64,000 nt of DNA, taken from assembly GCF_000717055.1 (NCBI RefSeq), contig NZ_JNXI01000037.1, positions 70,500-134,499 of the forward strand, written 5' to 3'. The translations under genes and the position numbers were made by a program. The notes under the pieces are model-generated. The model had not been told where the DNA came from and made no database searches. It saw only the letters and a list, made by a program, of their open reading frames with translations. Below are positions 16,817-27,938 of this stretch, piece by piece (position 1 is the first letter of the stretch; each line of letters begins with the position of its first letter). Origin of the DNA: Streptomyces iakyrus (GTDB lineage Bacteria; Actinomycetota; Actinomycetes; Streptomycetales; Streptomycetaceae).

Positions 16817-16943
16817 CCGGGGGTCTCCGGCCGGAGTGGCCCCCGGGCCGGTCTCGCCCGGCCCTCGCGAATCCCCGGCCCGGAGGAGCGCTGCGGCGGT
16901 ACCGGTCGGCTCGACTGCCCATCGGCGGGCCGGCTACCGGTCG

Positions 16944-17007
16944 GCTCGCCCGCTCGCCCGCTCGCCCGCTCGCCCGCTCGCCCGCTCGCCCGCTCGCCCG
17001 CTCGCCC
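16944..17007. repeat. Microsatellite: eight copies of GCTCGCCC
   Basis: Eight perfect tandem copies of an 8-bp unit, 64 bases in all, lie in the gap between the EamA and pepN genes. The array is in no supported gene. Arrays of this kind vary in length between strains and are prone to assembly error. Confidence 0.9.
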
Positions 17008-17051
17008 GTAGGCCGGGGTGGGTGGGGTCGGCCGGAGCCGCTCTCGGGTCG

Positions 17052-17160
17052 GCCGAGGGCAGACGCAGGGGCGCCCGGCATCGGCCGGGCGCCCCAGCCG
17101 CTGGTGCGTGGCCGGCTATTCTCCGGCCGCCGCGTCCGCCTGCTGCGCCCGCAGGGCCCG
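17052..17160 (-). pseudogene. Degenerate duplicate of the pepN 3' end with its terminator
   Basis: This segment matches 17280-17388, the true end of pepN, at a 228-base offset. Read on the minus strand it encodes RALRAQQADAAAGE and a TAG at 17118-17116, against RALRAQRADAAAGE and TAA in pepN. The terminator hairpin is duplicated as well: GGGGCGCCCGGC and GCCGGGCGCCCC at 17068-17095. There is no start codon or upstream domain, so it is a remnant and not a gene. Confidence 0.8.
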
Positions 17161-17296
17161 CTTGCCCGCTTGGGAGGGGGACCGGAGCGACCGGAACGAC
17201 CGCGGCGGTCAGCGCGGGAGCCGCGGCGGAGACCGTGGGGGCTTCCGCCGCGACAACGACCGAAGCGGCAACCCGGGTGGGCCGAGGGCAGGCGAA

Positions 17297-17322
17297 GGGC
17301 GCCCGGCATGAGCCGGGCGCCC
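17297..17322 (-). terminator. pepN terminator hairpin
   Basis: GGGCGCCCGGC and GCCGGGCGCCC pair perfectly around ATGA, starting 22 bases past the pepN stop. It has no T tract. Confidence 0.75.
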
Positions 17323-17343
17323 CGATCGCTGGTGCTGGGCCGG

Positions 17344-19923
17344 TTACTCCCCGGCCGCCGCGTCCGCCCGCTGCGCCCGCAGGGCACGCTCGACGCCCGC
17401 GCGGGACTCCGAGACCAGCCGGCGCAGGGCCGCGTTCGGCTCGGCCGAGGCCAGCCAGGCGTCCGTCTTGTCCAGGGTCTCCTGGGAGACCTGGACCGTC
17501 GGGTAGAGGCCGACGGCGATCTGCTGGGCCATCTCGTGGGAGCGCGACTCCCAGATGTCCTTGACCACCTCGAAGTACCGGTCCGCGTACGGGGCGAGCA
17601 CCTCGCGCTGGTCGGTCTGGACGAAGCCCCCGATGACCGCCTCCTGCACGGCGTTCGGCAGCTTGTCGGAGTCCACGACCGACGCCCACGCCTCCGCCTT
17701 GGCCTCCTCGGTGGGACGGGCCGCCCGGGCCGTGGCCGCGTGCCGCTCACCGGCGGCCGTGCGGTCGCGCTCGTACTCGCCCGCGATCTCCGCCTCGTCG
17801 AACCGGCCGACCGCGGCGAGCCGCTGCACGAACGCCCACCGCAGCTCCGTGTCGACGACCAGGCCGTCCACGGTCTGCGAGCCGTCCAGCAGCGCGTCCA
17901 GCACATCCAGCTGCTCGGGCGTGCGGGCCGTCGCCGCGAACGCGCGCGCCCACGCCAGCTGGTGGTCGCTGCCCGGCGCCGCCGCCCGCAGGTGCGCCAG
18001 CGTCGCGTCGGTCCAGCGGGCCAGCAGCGCCTCGCGGGCGGCCGGGTCGGCGTACAGGTCGATCGCCAGCTTCACCTGGCGCTGGAGCGACTGCACCACG
18101 CCGATGTCCGACTCCTTGCCGATGCCGGACAGCACCAGGGACAGGTAGTCGCGGGCCGCGAGCTGCGCGTCACGCGTCATGTCCCAGGCCGACGCCCAGC
18201 ACAGGGCGCGCGGCAGGGACGACTCGAAGTCGCCCAGGTGCTCCGTGACGAAGGCCAGCGACTGCTCGTCCAGGCGGACCTTCGCGTACGACAGGTCGTC
18301 GTCGTTGAGCAGGATCACGGCCGGGCGGCGCCTTCCCACCAGCTGCGGTACGGCCGTCAGCTCGCCGTCCACGTCCAGCTCGATGCGCTCGTCGCGGACC
18401 AGCTTGCCGCTGTCGTCGTCCAGCTCGTACAGCCCGACGGCGATCCGGTGCGGCCGCAGCGTCGGCTCGCCCTTGGCGCCGGCGGGCAGGGCCGGGGCCT
18501 CCTGGCGGATCGAGAAGGAGGTGACGACGCCGTTCCCGTCCGTCTCGATCTCGGGACGCAGGACGTTGATGCCCGCCGTCTCCAGCCACGCCTTCGACCA
18601 GGCCTTCAGATCACGGCCGGAGGTCGTCTCCAGAGCGCCCAGCAGATCGGACAGGCGCGTGTTGCCGTAGGCGTGCGCCTTGAAGTACGCCTGCACGCCG
18701 CGGAAGAACTCGTCCTCGCCGACGTACGCGACGAGCTGCTTCAGGACAGAAGCCCCCTTCGCGTACGTGATGCCGTCGAAGTTGACGAGCACGTCGTCCA
18801 GGTCGTTGATCTCGGCCATGATCGGGTGCGTCGACGGCAGCTGGTCCTGCCGGTACGCCCACGTCTTCATGGAGTTGGCGAACGTCGTCCAGGAGTGCGG
18901 CCAGCGCGACGCGGGGTGCGCAGCCTGGCAGGCGATCGAGGTGTACGTGGCGAACGACTCGTTCAGCCACAGGTCGTTCCACCACTCCATCGTCACGAGG
19001 TCGCCGAACCACATGTGGGCCAGCTCGTGCAGGATGGTCTCCGCGCGCGTCTCGTACGCCGCGTCCGTCACCTTCGAGCGGAACACGTACTGGTCGCGGA
19101 TGGTCACCGCGCCCGCGTTCTCCATCGCGCCCGCGTTGAACTCCGGCACGAACAGCTGGTCGTACTTCGTGAACGGGTACGCGTAGTCGAACTTCTCCTG
19201 GAACCACTCGAAGCCCTGCCGGGTCACCTCGAAGATCGCGTCCGAGTCGAGGTACTCGGCGAGCGAGGGACGGCAGTAGATGCCGAGCGGGACGGACTGG
19301 CCGTCCTTCTCGTACACGCTGTGCACGGAATGGTACGGGCCGACGATCAGCGCCGTGATGTACGTCGAGATGCGCGGCGTCGGCTCGAACTCCCAGACGT
19401 TGTCCTGCGGTTCGGGCGTCGGCGAGTTGGAGATGACCGTCCAGCCCTCGGGCGCCTTCACCGTGAACTGGAAGGTCGCCTTGAGGTCCGGCTGCTCGAA
19501 GCTCGCGAACACCCGGCGGGCGTCCGGCACCTCGAACTGGGTGTAGAGGTACGCCTGGTCGTCGACCGGGTCGACGAACCGGTGCAGGCCCTCACCCGTG
19601 TTGGTGTACGCGCAGTCGGCGACGACCCGGAGGATGTTGCGGCCCTGGAGCAGACCGGGCAGGGCGATCCGCGAGTCCGCGAAGACCTCGGCCGGGTCGA
19701 GGGAGTCCCCGTTCAGGGTCACCTCGTGCACGGCCGGCGCCACCAGGTCGATGAACGACTCCGCGCCGTTCTCGGCCGTCACGTCGAAGCGCACCGTGGT
19801 CACGGACCGGTAGGTGCCGCCCTCCTGCGCGCCGGAGAGATCGAGCTCGATCCCGTACGACTCAACGGCGAGCAGCTGCGCCCGCTGCTGCGCCTCTTCG
19901 CGGGTCAGGTTTGTGCCAGGCAC
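17344..19923 (-). CDS. pepN: Aminopeptidase N (M1 metallopeptidase)
   Basis: An 859-residue cytoplasmic M1 aminopeptidase that removes N-terminal residues from peptides. The substrate-binding GAMEN motif is near residues 262-266 (FNAGAMENAGAVT). The zinc site HELAH is near 297-301, with the third ligand Glu downstream (WLNESFATY). The C-terminal ERAP1-like helical domain is complete. The GTG start has AGGAG eight bases upstream. It is one of two M1 enzymes of exactly this length in the window; the other is at 32163-34742. The convergent neighbour is the EamA gene; part of the 3' end of this gene is duplicated in the gap between them. Confidence 0.96.
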   Translation of the reverse strand: MPGTNLTREEAQQRAQLLAVESYGIELDLSGAQEGGTYRSVTTVRFDVTAENGAESFIDLVAPAVHEVTLNGDSLDPAEVFADSRIALPGLLQGRNILRVVADCAYTNTGEGLHRFVDPVDDQAYLYTQFEVPDARRVFASFEQPDLKATFQFTVKAPEGWTVISNSPTPEPQDNVWEFEPTPRISTYITALIVGPYHSVHSVYEKDGQSVPLGIYCRPSLAEYLDSDAIFEVTRQGFEWFQEKFDYAYPFTKYDQLFVPEFNAGAMENAGAVTIRDQYVFRSKVTDAAYETRAETILHELAHMWFGDLVTMEWWNDLWLNESFATYTSIACQAAHPASRWPHSWTTFANSMKTWAYRQDQLPSTHPIMAEINDLDDVLVNFDGITYAKGASVLKQLVAYVGEDEFFRGVQAYFKAHAYGNTRLSDLLGALETTSGRDLKAWSKAWLETAGINVLRPEIETDGNGVVTSFSIRQEAPALPAGAKGEPTLRPHRIAVGLYELDDDSGKLVRDERIELDVDGELTAVPQLVGRRRPAVILLNDDDLSYAKVRLDEQSLAFVTEHLGDFESSLPRALCWASAWDMTRDAQLAARDYLSLVLSGIGKESDIGVVQSLQRQVKLAIDLYADPAAREALLARWTDATLAHLRAAAPGSDHQLAWARAFAATARTPEQLDVLDALLDGSQTVDGLVVDTELRWAFVQRLAAVGRFDEAEIAGEYERDRTAAGERHAATARAARPTEEAKAEAWASVVDSDKLPNAVQEAVIGGFVQTDQREVLAPYADRYFEVVKDIWESRSHEMAQQIAVGLYPTVQVSQETLDKTDAWLASAEPNAALRRLVSESRAGVERALRAQRADAAAGE

Positions 19924-20094
19924 GCGGTCATCTCCTCGTTATGGGTGGGTTGCGCCATCTTTCCACGGAGGATCGGCGTCGTGCGACGACCCGGGCGAGT
20001 CCTAGGGATACCCCTCGGGCAGGGGCCTTCCGGGGCGAGCGCGACGTCCGGATTCCGCCGGTGAGCGCGGATCGCGCGAGTGAGCCTGGTGACC

Positions 20095-21961
<1,867 letters not shown>

Positions 21962-22852
21962 GTGCTGCTGCGCGGGAGGGCCCGGCGCGCCCGGGAGGCG
22001 CACACCGCGACCGGCGACGGTCCGCGGGACGCGGCCGATCCGCTGGGCGGGGCCGATATGTCGAGCGCGGCTGGTCGGTCGGGCGGGGCCGGTACGTCGA
22101 GCGCGGCTGGTCGGTCGGGCGGGGTCGGTCCGGCGGGCGAGGCGGGTCCGCTGGGCGGGGCCGGTCGGTCGGGCGGGTCCGGTACGTCTAGCGAGGCCGG
22201 TCCGGCGGGCGAGGCCGGCTGGCCTGGCGGTGCCGGTGGGCCGGGCGGGGCCGGTACGTCGAGCGCGGCCGGTGCCGGTCCGTTGGGCGGGGCCGGTCGG
22301 TCGGGCGAGGCCGGTTCGCTGGGCGAGGCCGGTGCGGCGGGCGCGGCTGATCCGCTGGGTGAGGCCGATCCGCTGGACGTGGCGCAGGAGCGCCGGGTGC
22401 GGGCGGTGCTCGCGCTCGGCGGGGTGCCGCAGGCGGACCTGCCGGACGGGGTGCAGCAGGTCCGCCTGCGGCTGCTGGAGCGGGCCGCGAGCGGCCGGGA
22501 GGCACCGCGGGACGTCTCGGCGTGGGCGGCGGTCGTCGCCTCCAACCTCGCCATGGACTGGCACCGGGCCAAGCGCCGCCAGGAACGGCTCGGGGAGCGG
22601 CTGGCCGCCCTGCGCCAGCCGGCGGAGCACCCCTCCGGCGAGGACAGCAGCGTGCTGTCCGTCGCCGTCGCCCAGGGCCTGGACGAGCTGCCCGACGCCC
22701 AGCGGCAGGTCGTCGTCCTGCGCTTCTACGCCGACCTGCCGGTCCGGTCCATCGCCGAGCAGCTGGGCGTCCCGGAGGGCACGGTCAAGAGCCGGCTGCA
22801 CACGGCGGTACGGGCTCTGCGCGCCCGCCTGCACGAGGACGAGGTGGTGTGA
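21962..22852 (+). CDS. Sigma-70 family (ECF-like) sigma factor with hexapeptide-repeat N-terminus
   Basis: About 296 residues. The C-terminal 160 are a standard ECF sigma factor: region 2 (VRAVLALGGVPQADLPDGVQ, WAAVVASNLAMDWHRAKRR) and region 4 (LDELPDAQRQVVVLRFYADL, SIAEQLGVPEGTVKSRLH). The first 140 residues are mostly a low-complexity array of six-residue units of form A-G-x-x-G-x, for example AGRSGG, AGTSSA and AGPLGG. The array lies between ADPLGGAD and ADPLGEADPLD. Start choice is uncertain: GTG at 21962 fits the upstream promoter and a G-rich ribosome site; an ATG at 22058 is an alternative. The downstream gene follows after one base and probably encodes its membrane partner. Confidence 0.82.
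   Translation: MLLRGRARRAREAHTATGDGPRDAADPLGGADMSSAAGRSGGAGTSSAAGRSGGVGPAGEAGPLGGAGRSGGSGTSSEAGPAGEAGWPGGAGGPGGAGTSSAAGAGPLGGAGRSGEAGSLGEAGAAGAADPLGEADPLDVAQERRVRAVLALGGVPQADLPDGVQQVRLRLLERAASGREAPRDVSAWAAVVASNLAMDWHRAKRRQERLGERLAALRQPAEHPSGEDSSVLSVAVAQGLDELPDAQRQVVVLRFYADLPVRSIAEQLGVPEGTVKSRLHTAVRALRARLHEDEVV
22034..22378 (+). repeat. 18-bp minisatellite inside the sigma-factor gene
   Basis: About 16 degenerate 18-bp units encode glycine-rich hexapeptides. Two 36-bp blocks near 22062 and 22098 are almost identical, indicating recent duplication. The reading frame is kept throughout. The array ends at the ADPLD that leads into the conserved sigma domain. Confidence 0.8.
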
Positions 22853-22853
22853 C

Positions 22854-23642
22854 GTGACCGCCGAGCATGGCAAGGACGGGCACAGCGAGGTCGCGCTCAT
22901 GGCGGTGATCACCGGTGAGGCGCCACCGGACGATGCCCTCGCGGACGACGCCTTCCAGGCGGAGTACCGGTCCGCGGCCGCCGACGTGGCGTTGCTGCGC
23001 GAGCAGCTGGGCCTCATCGGACAGGCACTCGCCGGGCCCGAACGGGTCCTTGAAGAGACCCCTGAGCAGCACTCCGAGCCCGGACCGGCGGCAGGAGGCG
23101 GCGCCTCCGTGACCTCCCTGTCCGCGCGCCGCGACCGGCGCAAGCCCTGGGACCTGGCCCTGAAGGGCCTCGTCGCGGCCGTCGGTGCCGGTTTCGTGAT
23201 CGGCATGGGCTGGCTCGTCGTCCAGAGCGGCGGCACGGACACCGGGAGCGATCAGGGCGCGTCGTCCGCCGCCGACGGTTCCGCCGGCCGGGAGCACGCC
23301 CAAGAGGACGCCAAGCTCAGCCACGCCGGGTATCTCGCCTGCGCCCGGATCGTCGCCGAGGGCATCGTCACCGAGGTCGAGGCCGTTCCCGGCACGGGCC
23401 AGGACCGGATCACCCTGGACGTGACGCGCTACTACAAGCCCGACAAGGGCCGGGCGCGGATCACCTTCCCCCTGGAGACCGGCGCCGTCCCCTCGCTCCG
23501 GTCCGGTGAACACATGCTCGTCGGCATCTCCGGCGATCAGGCCCACCCGGACACGTGGGCGACCGGGGAGAAGGAGATCGCCCGCGAACGGGCGTGGATC
23601 ACCGACGCGCTGCCCGCCTCGCGCACCCTCCCGTGCCCGTGA
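22854..23642 (+). CDS. Membrane-anchored partner of the sigma factor, probable anti-sigma protein
   Basis: A 262-residue protein. The N-terminal 100 residues are cytosolic and acidic (SEVALMAVITGEAPPDDAL, EYRSAAADVALLREQLGLI), resembling the short helical anti-sigma modules of actinobacteria. One membrane span follows (LVAAVGAGFVIGMGWLVV, about residues 106-123). The extracytoplasmic part (about 125-262) has two Cys residues (YLACARIV ... TLPCP) that could form a disulfide. The GTG start is one base past the sigma stop, so the genes are coupled. The anti-sigma function is inferred from context; no family was recognised with confidence. Confidence 0.78.
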   Translation: MTAEHGKDGHSEVALMAVITGEAPPDDALADDAFQAEYRSAAADVALLREQLGLIGQALAGPERVLEETPEQHSEPGPAAGGGASVTSLSARRDRRKPWDLALKGLVAAVGAGFVIGMGWLVVQSGGTDTGSDQGASSAADGSAGREHAQEDAKLSHAGYLACARIVAEGIVTEVEAVPGTGQDRITLDVTRYYKPDKGRARITFPLETGAVPSLRSGEHMLVGISGDQAHPDTWATGEKEIARERAWITDALPASRTLPCP

Positions 23643-23655
23643 GGAACAGCAAGAA

Positions 23656-23683
23656 GGGCGGGCGCCCAAACGGACGCCCGCCC
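23656..23683. terminator. Bidirectional terminator between convergent genes
   Basis: GGGCGGGCG and CGCCCGCCC form a perfect 9-bp stem around a 10-base loop, in the 60-base gap between the anti-sigma-like gene and the S8 protease gene. Confidence 0.75.
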
Positions 23684-23702
23684 CACAGCTGCCGCGATAC
23701 CG

Positions 23703-26700
23703 CTACGGCAGAACCTTCTCGATCTTCACGCTGCCCAGGCCCGCGACCGTGCCGCGCGCGTTGACCAGCTGGACCTGGCCGAAGAACTCACGCCCCTCGG
23801 GAGCGGCGGCCGCGGCGGTGACGCTGCCCGAGACCGTCGCGGAGTCGCCCGTGCCGAGCTTCACCGGCGCCGACCCCTCGACGCTGACGCTGCCGAGGGA
23901 GGGGGAGAAGAACACGTCCTGGTAGTCGTACTCCGTGGTGCCGGCCGGCACCGAGTAGCCGACGACCTCGATCGAGTACTTCCCGGCGGCCGGGGAGGGG
24001 ATCGAGACCGACTCCTCCGAGTCGCCGTCGGCGGAGCTGCCGACCTGCGCGCCCGACGCGTCGTACACGGCGAGGTCCAGGTCCGCGGCGTTGTCCGAAA
24101 CCTTGCCGATGGCGACGTCCAGCGACTTCGCGCCCGCGGGCACCTCGACCGTCGTGGTCTGCGTCTCACCCTGCTTGATCGAGGGGCGGGTCGCCTTGGC
24201 CGAGCCCAGCGGGCCGCCCACCAGCTTGCCGTCGAGCGCGGCGAAGCCGTTCGTCACCTTCCAGGAGGCGGCGGCCGGGGTGCCGACCTTCGCCTCGGGC
24301 ACGGTCACGGTCTCCGGGTCGAAGGCCGCGCCGAGGACGGCGACGTCCAGCTTGTACGGGTTGTCGAGCAGCGGCGACGTACGGCGCGACTCGACCTCGA
24401 TCTCCCACACGCCCGGCTGCGGGTCCGCGTACGACCGCAGGTCGGGGCGGCAGGTGTTGGCCGGGTTGGAGTAGTTCGGGTAGCAGTTGATCGTCGACGT
24501 CGGGTCGGACGGGACGCCGTACGGGTGGATGGAGATGAACCGGGTCTGGCTCTTGTCCTTCAGCCCGCTCATCGCGACCTCAAGGGTCTTGGCGCCCTCC
24601 GGGAGGGTGACGAAGTAGTGGTGCGAGCTGTTGCGCTGCACCGAGTCCTTCGCGGAGAAGGTGTACTTCAGCGGCGCCGCGACGACCACGGTGTTCAGGA
24701 CCTGGCGGTCGATGCCCTCGGTCTTCGGGTCGTCGACCTCGAGGATCGCGCTCTTGATGCCCGCGGACTTCGGCGCGGCCTGGACCTTGACGGTCACCGG
24801 CTTGTTCAGCGGCAGCTTCACCTCGTCGGAGCCGACGATGCGGAACGTGCCGCCCGCGTTGTTCTCGAAGTGCAGCTCGTGCCGGATCGCCTTGTCGGCG
24901 CCGGACGTACGGGTGATGGTGATCTCGTACGTCTTCTTCTGGCCGGCCTTCAGGCCGCCCTCACGGTCGTACAGGCCCGTGCCGAAGCCCGGGGTCTTCA
25001 GGAACTGGTCGATCGCGGTGTCGACCGGCGCCTTGACCGCGTAGGAGTGCGAGGTGGCGTCGTCGCGAATGGCGTCCCAGGCGTCCTCGATGTTCATGAG
25101 GCCCGCGCCCTCCTCGTACGCCTGCACACCCTTGATGTGGTCGGCGGTGGAGGTGAGGGCCGTGCGCAGGGTCGCCGGCGTGAGGTCGATCTTCTTCTGC
25201 TTGGCGGCCGAGATCAGCAGCGCCGAGGCACCCGCGGCCTGCGGGGAGGCCATCGAGGTGCCCTGGAGCATGCCGTAGCCGGCCGGCAGGGAGTAGCCCG
25301 CCTCGGCGACCGGCTGGCCCGGCATCCAGGTCTGGATGGTGTTGATCGCCGCACCGGGGGCGACCAGGGTCGGCGTGAAGCCGCCGTCCTCACGCGGGCC
25401 GCGCGAGGAGAACGGCATCATCGCGTACTTCTTCTCCACGACCGAGCCGTAGTTGGCGGCCCAGGTCTCCTTGGAGACGGACGCGCCGACCGAGATGACC
25501 TTCTCGGCCAGGGCCGGGTCGCCGATGGTGTTGGCGCCGGGGCCGGAGTTGCCCGCGGAGATCACCAGCTGGACGCCGTAGGTGTCGATGAGCCGCGTGT
25601 ACAGCTCGGCGCGCGCGTTGTTGCCGTCGTTCAGCGCCGGCAGGCCGCCGATGGACATGTTGACGATGTCGACACCGCGCTTGGTGACGAGGTCGATCAT
25701 GCCCTCGGTGAGCGCCACGTTGGTGCAGCCGCCGGACCAGGTGCAGGCGCGCGAGGAGACCAGCTTGGCGCCCGGAGCGGCACCGTCCATCTTCCCGCCG
25801 AACAGGCCGTTGGCGGCGGTGATGCCGGCGACGTGCGTGCCGTGCTCGGACTCGATGACACCGATGTTGACGAAGTCGGACTTCTTGCCGACCCAGGTGC
25901 CGCCCAGCGGGTCCATCGGGACGTCCTTGCGGATCTCCACGACGAACGGCTGCCGCTCGGCGACGTCGGTGGCCGGGTTGTCGGTGCCGAAGTACCCGAC
26001 CTGGTGGCCGTCCTTGTACGGCTTCATCGGGGCGTCGTCGCCGAAGTCGTTGTTGTTGTTCAGGTCGACCCGGACCGTGCCGGCCTTGGCGTCGTACAGC
26101 ACGCCCCAGGCGTCGGTGGTGTCGCCGTCCCGGTTGGCGTCGCCCGCCGCGTCGCCGCCGGTGGTGTACGACTCCTTGAACAGGCTGACGGCGTACGAGC
26201 CCGCCGGCGCCTTGTACGACTGGCCCTGGTAGGTGAAGGCCGGGCCGGACACGGCCGAGACCATCGGGCGCCAGGTGTTGTCGTTGTCGATGATCGGGTC
26301 GGTCGCCGTCACCCAGTCGACGATCTTCCGCTCACCGGTCGTCGTCTTCTGCAGCGCCGGGTGGCCGAGGTCCACGCCGGAGTCCAGGATGCCGATGGTG
26401 ACGCCGCGGCCGTCGGCCTTCGGGTGGTCCTCGACGAAGTCGACCGCGCCCGTCTCGAAGGACGGGTTGTACGGGTTCTCGGCCGGGGTCTTCTTCCCCG
26501 GCGCCGGGTACGTCCCCTGCGCGGCCTTGGCGCCCTTGGCGGTGTCCGCGCTCGGTGCCGGGTCGTCCAGCGGGATCTCCTCGCGCAGGTCGATGCCGTG
26601 CACGGAGGACAGCTTGGCGGCGGCGGCGATCGCCGAGTCGGCCTTGGCCGTCGGGACGGTGGCGCGGACGTAGCCGAGCCTGTCGTCGGCCCGGCCGACC

Positions 26701-27014
26701 GAGCCGCCCTTGACCGCGTCCAGCTGCCCGGCGACCTGCTCGGTCTTCCCGGGCGCGGTGGCGATCATCATCGTGACGGTCTTGTCGCCGTCGGCCTTGG
26801 CCTCCGCGAGCAGGTCCGCGTCGTCCGAACCGAGCTTGGCGTGCGCGGACTTGACGCTCGGCTCGGCCGGGGCGTCAGCGCCCGGGCCGTCGGCGGAGAA
26901 CGCCAGGGGGATGGGCCCGGCCGCGGAGAGCGCGGCGACGAGACCGGCGGCCACGGCGATGCGTGCCACACGTCTCGGGCCCGATATCTGATCGCGCGGG
27001 GTGGGAGGGGTCAT
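23703..27014 (-). CDS. Secreted subtilisin-like S8 serine protease
   Basis: An 1103-residue exported protease. The ATG at 27014 is chosen because AAGGG lies six bases upstream; an ATG two codons earlier has a poorer site. A signal peptide (about residues 1-40) and an I9-like propeptide come first. The catalytic triad is complete: Asp near 211 (GILDSGVDLGHP), His near 391 (EHGTHVAGITAANG) and Ser near 587 (LQGTSMASPQAAG), with the oxyanion Asn in ISAGNSGPG. An insertion of about 120 residues separates Asp and His, as in large streptomycete subtilases. The last 450 residues are beta-rich pre-peptidase-like domains. It probably degrades external proteins. Confidence 0.95.
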   Translation of the reverse strand: MTPPTPRDQISGPRRVARIAVAAGLVAALSAAGPIPLAFSADGPGADAPAEPSVKSAHAKLGSDDADLLAEAKADGDKTVTMMIATAPGKTEQVAGQLDAVKGGSVGRADDRLGYVRATVPTAKADSAIAAAAKLSSVHGIDLREEIPLDDPAPSADTAKGAKAAQGTYPAPGKKTPAENPYNPSFETGAVDFVEDHPKADGRGVTIGILDSGVDLGHPALQKTTTGERKIVDWVTATDPIIDNDNTWRPMVSAVSGPAFTYQGQSYKAPAGSYAVSLFKESYTTGGDAAGDANRDGDTTDAWGVLYDAKAGTVRVDLNNNNDFGDDAPMKPYKDGHQVGYFGTDNPATDVAERQPFVVEIRKDVPMDPLGGTWVGKKSDFVNIGVIESEHGTHVAGITAANGLFGGKMDGAAPGAKLVSSRACTWSGGCTNVALTEGMIDLVTKRGVDIVNMSIGGLPALNDGNNARAELYTRLIDTYGVQLVISAGNSGPGANTIGDPALAEKVISVGASVSKETWAANYGSVVEKKYAMMPFSSRGPREDGGFTPTLVAPGAAINTIQTWMPGQPVAEAGYSLPAGYGMLQGTSMASPQAAGASALLISAAKQKKIDLTPATLRTALTSTADHIKGVQAYEEGAGLMNIEDAWDAIRDDATSHSYAVKAPVDTAIDQFLKTPGFGTGLYDREGGLKAGQKKTYEITITRTSGADKAIRHELHFENNAGGTFRIVGSDEVKLPLNKPVTVKVQAAPKSAGIKSAILEVDDPKTEGIDRQVLNTVVVAAPLKYTFSAKDSVQRNSSHHYFVTLPEGAKTLEVAMSGLKDKSQTRFISIHPYGVPSDPTSTINCYPNYSNPANTCRPDLRSYADPQPGVWEIEVESRRTSPLLDNPYKLDVAVLGAAFDPETVTVPEAKVGTPAAASWKVTNGFAALDGKLVGGPLGSAKATRPSIKQGETQTTTVEVPAGAKSLDVAIGKVSDNAADLDLAVYDASGAQVGSSADGDSEESVSIPSPAAGKYSIEVVGYSVPAGTTEYDYQDVFFSPSLGSVSVEGSAPVKLGTGDSATVSGSVTAAAAAPEGREFFGQVQLVNARGTVAGLGSVKIEKVLP

Positions 27015-27204
27015 CGGCATCCCTTGTAGGTAAAGGAACGAGCGGGAAGCGACCGGGGCCCGATCGGTCCTGGTCGCAGATGGTCCGAACGGCAAGCCCG
27101 GACGATCGCACAGCCTTACGCAAGGTGAAGTCCTTTGGGGAGCGTTGACCGAAACGAGATGGATGTATGGGGAAAACCCGCGATGCGATTTGTGAGCATC
27201 AGTC

Positions 27205-27233
27205 CTGAAGGTGGCAAAGAAATCGGTTAACGT
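27205..27233 (+). promoter_or_regulatory. Candidate leaderless promoter of the Nudix gene
   Basis: CTGAAG (27205-27210) and TAACGT (27228-27233) are 17 bases apart, and the -10 ends six bases before the GTG at 27240. Transcription would start at the start codon, which fits its lack of a ribosome site. Inferred. Confidence 0.4.
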
Positions 27234-27239
27234 CCCGGA

Positions 27240-27698
27240 GTGCGACAGAAGTTGAGGGTGGCGGCCTACGCCATATGCGTCCGGGACGGACAGATCCTGC
27301 TCGCCCGCTCGCCCGCCCAGGACGGCACGCCCGAGTGGGTCGTGCCGGGCGGCGGCATGGAGCACGGCGAGGACCCCTACGACACCGTCCGGCGGGAGGT
27401 GGAGGAGGAGACCGGCTACCGCATCGAGGTGACCGGCCTGCTCGGCGTGGACTCCTCCCACCGCGTCTTCCGCAACGGCTTCGGACCCGCCGTCGACCAT
27501 CACGGCGTCCGGTTCGTCTACGAGGGCCGCATCACCGGCGGCGAACTGCGCAACGAGGTGAACGGCTCCACCGACCTCGCCGCCTGGCACGACCTGGACG
27601 CGGTGCCCGGTCTTGTGCGGATCTCGCTGGTCGACATCGCCCTGCGGATGTGGCGCGAACGCCCGGTCACCGGACGGCTGGCCGACGCCCCGGCGTAG
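27240..27698 (+). CDS. Nudix hydrolase
   Basis: A 152-residue Nudix enzyme that would hydrolyse a nucleoside diphosphate linked to another group. The Nudix box is complete at about residues 37-60: GGGMEHGED, then REVEEETGY, giving the metal-binding REVEEE core. The His-containing loop after it (GVDSSHRVFRNG) and the C-terminal half are ordinary. The substrate cannot be inferred. It diverges from the S8 protease gene with a 225-base gap, and no ribosome site precedes the GTG. Confidence 0.9.
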   Translation: MRQKLRVAAYAICVRDGQILLARSPAQDGTPEWVVPGGGMEHGEDPYDTVRREVEEETGYRIEVTGLLGVDSSHRVFRNGFGPAVDHHGVRFVYEGRITGGELRNEVNGSTDLAAWHDLDAVPGLVRISLVDIALRMWRERPVTGRLADAPA

Positions 27699-27938
27699 CA
27701 CGCCCCCGGTGCGCTACCCCGGAAGGTGAACGCGGCGTGACCGGCTCCGGGCCGTATCCGGAGCAGGCGACGACGCGCAGGGTGGTCCAAGATCCACGTA
27801 CGGTGATCTGCGCTGCGCGTTGCCGCCTCGTTTACGCGCAGGTCATTCCCGATGCCAACGATCCAGTACGAGCGGGGTGTTCAGACGTGAACGCCCCGCG
27901 ACCACTGCCGACGCGTTCGCACTCGGGGAGAGAAGCGC

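Noticed and set aside
16944..17007. Regular tandem repeats considered as a CRISPR array
   Set aside because: Units are 8 bp with no spacers and no cas genes nearby; it is a microsatellite.
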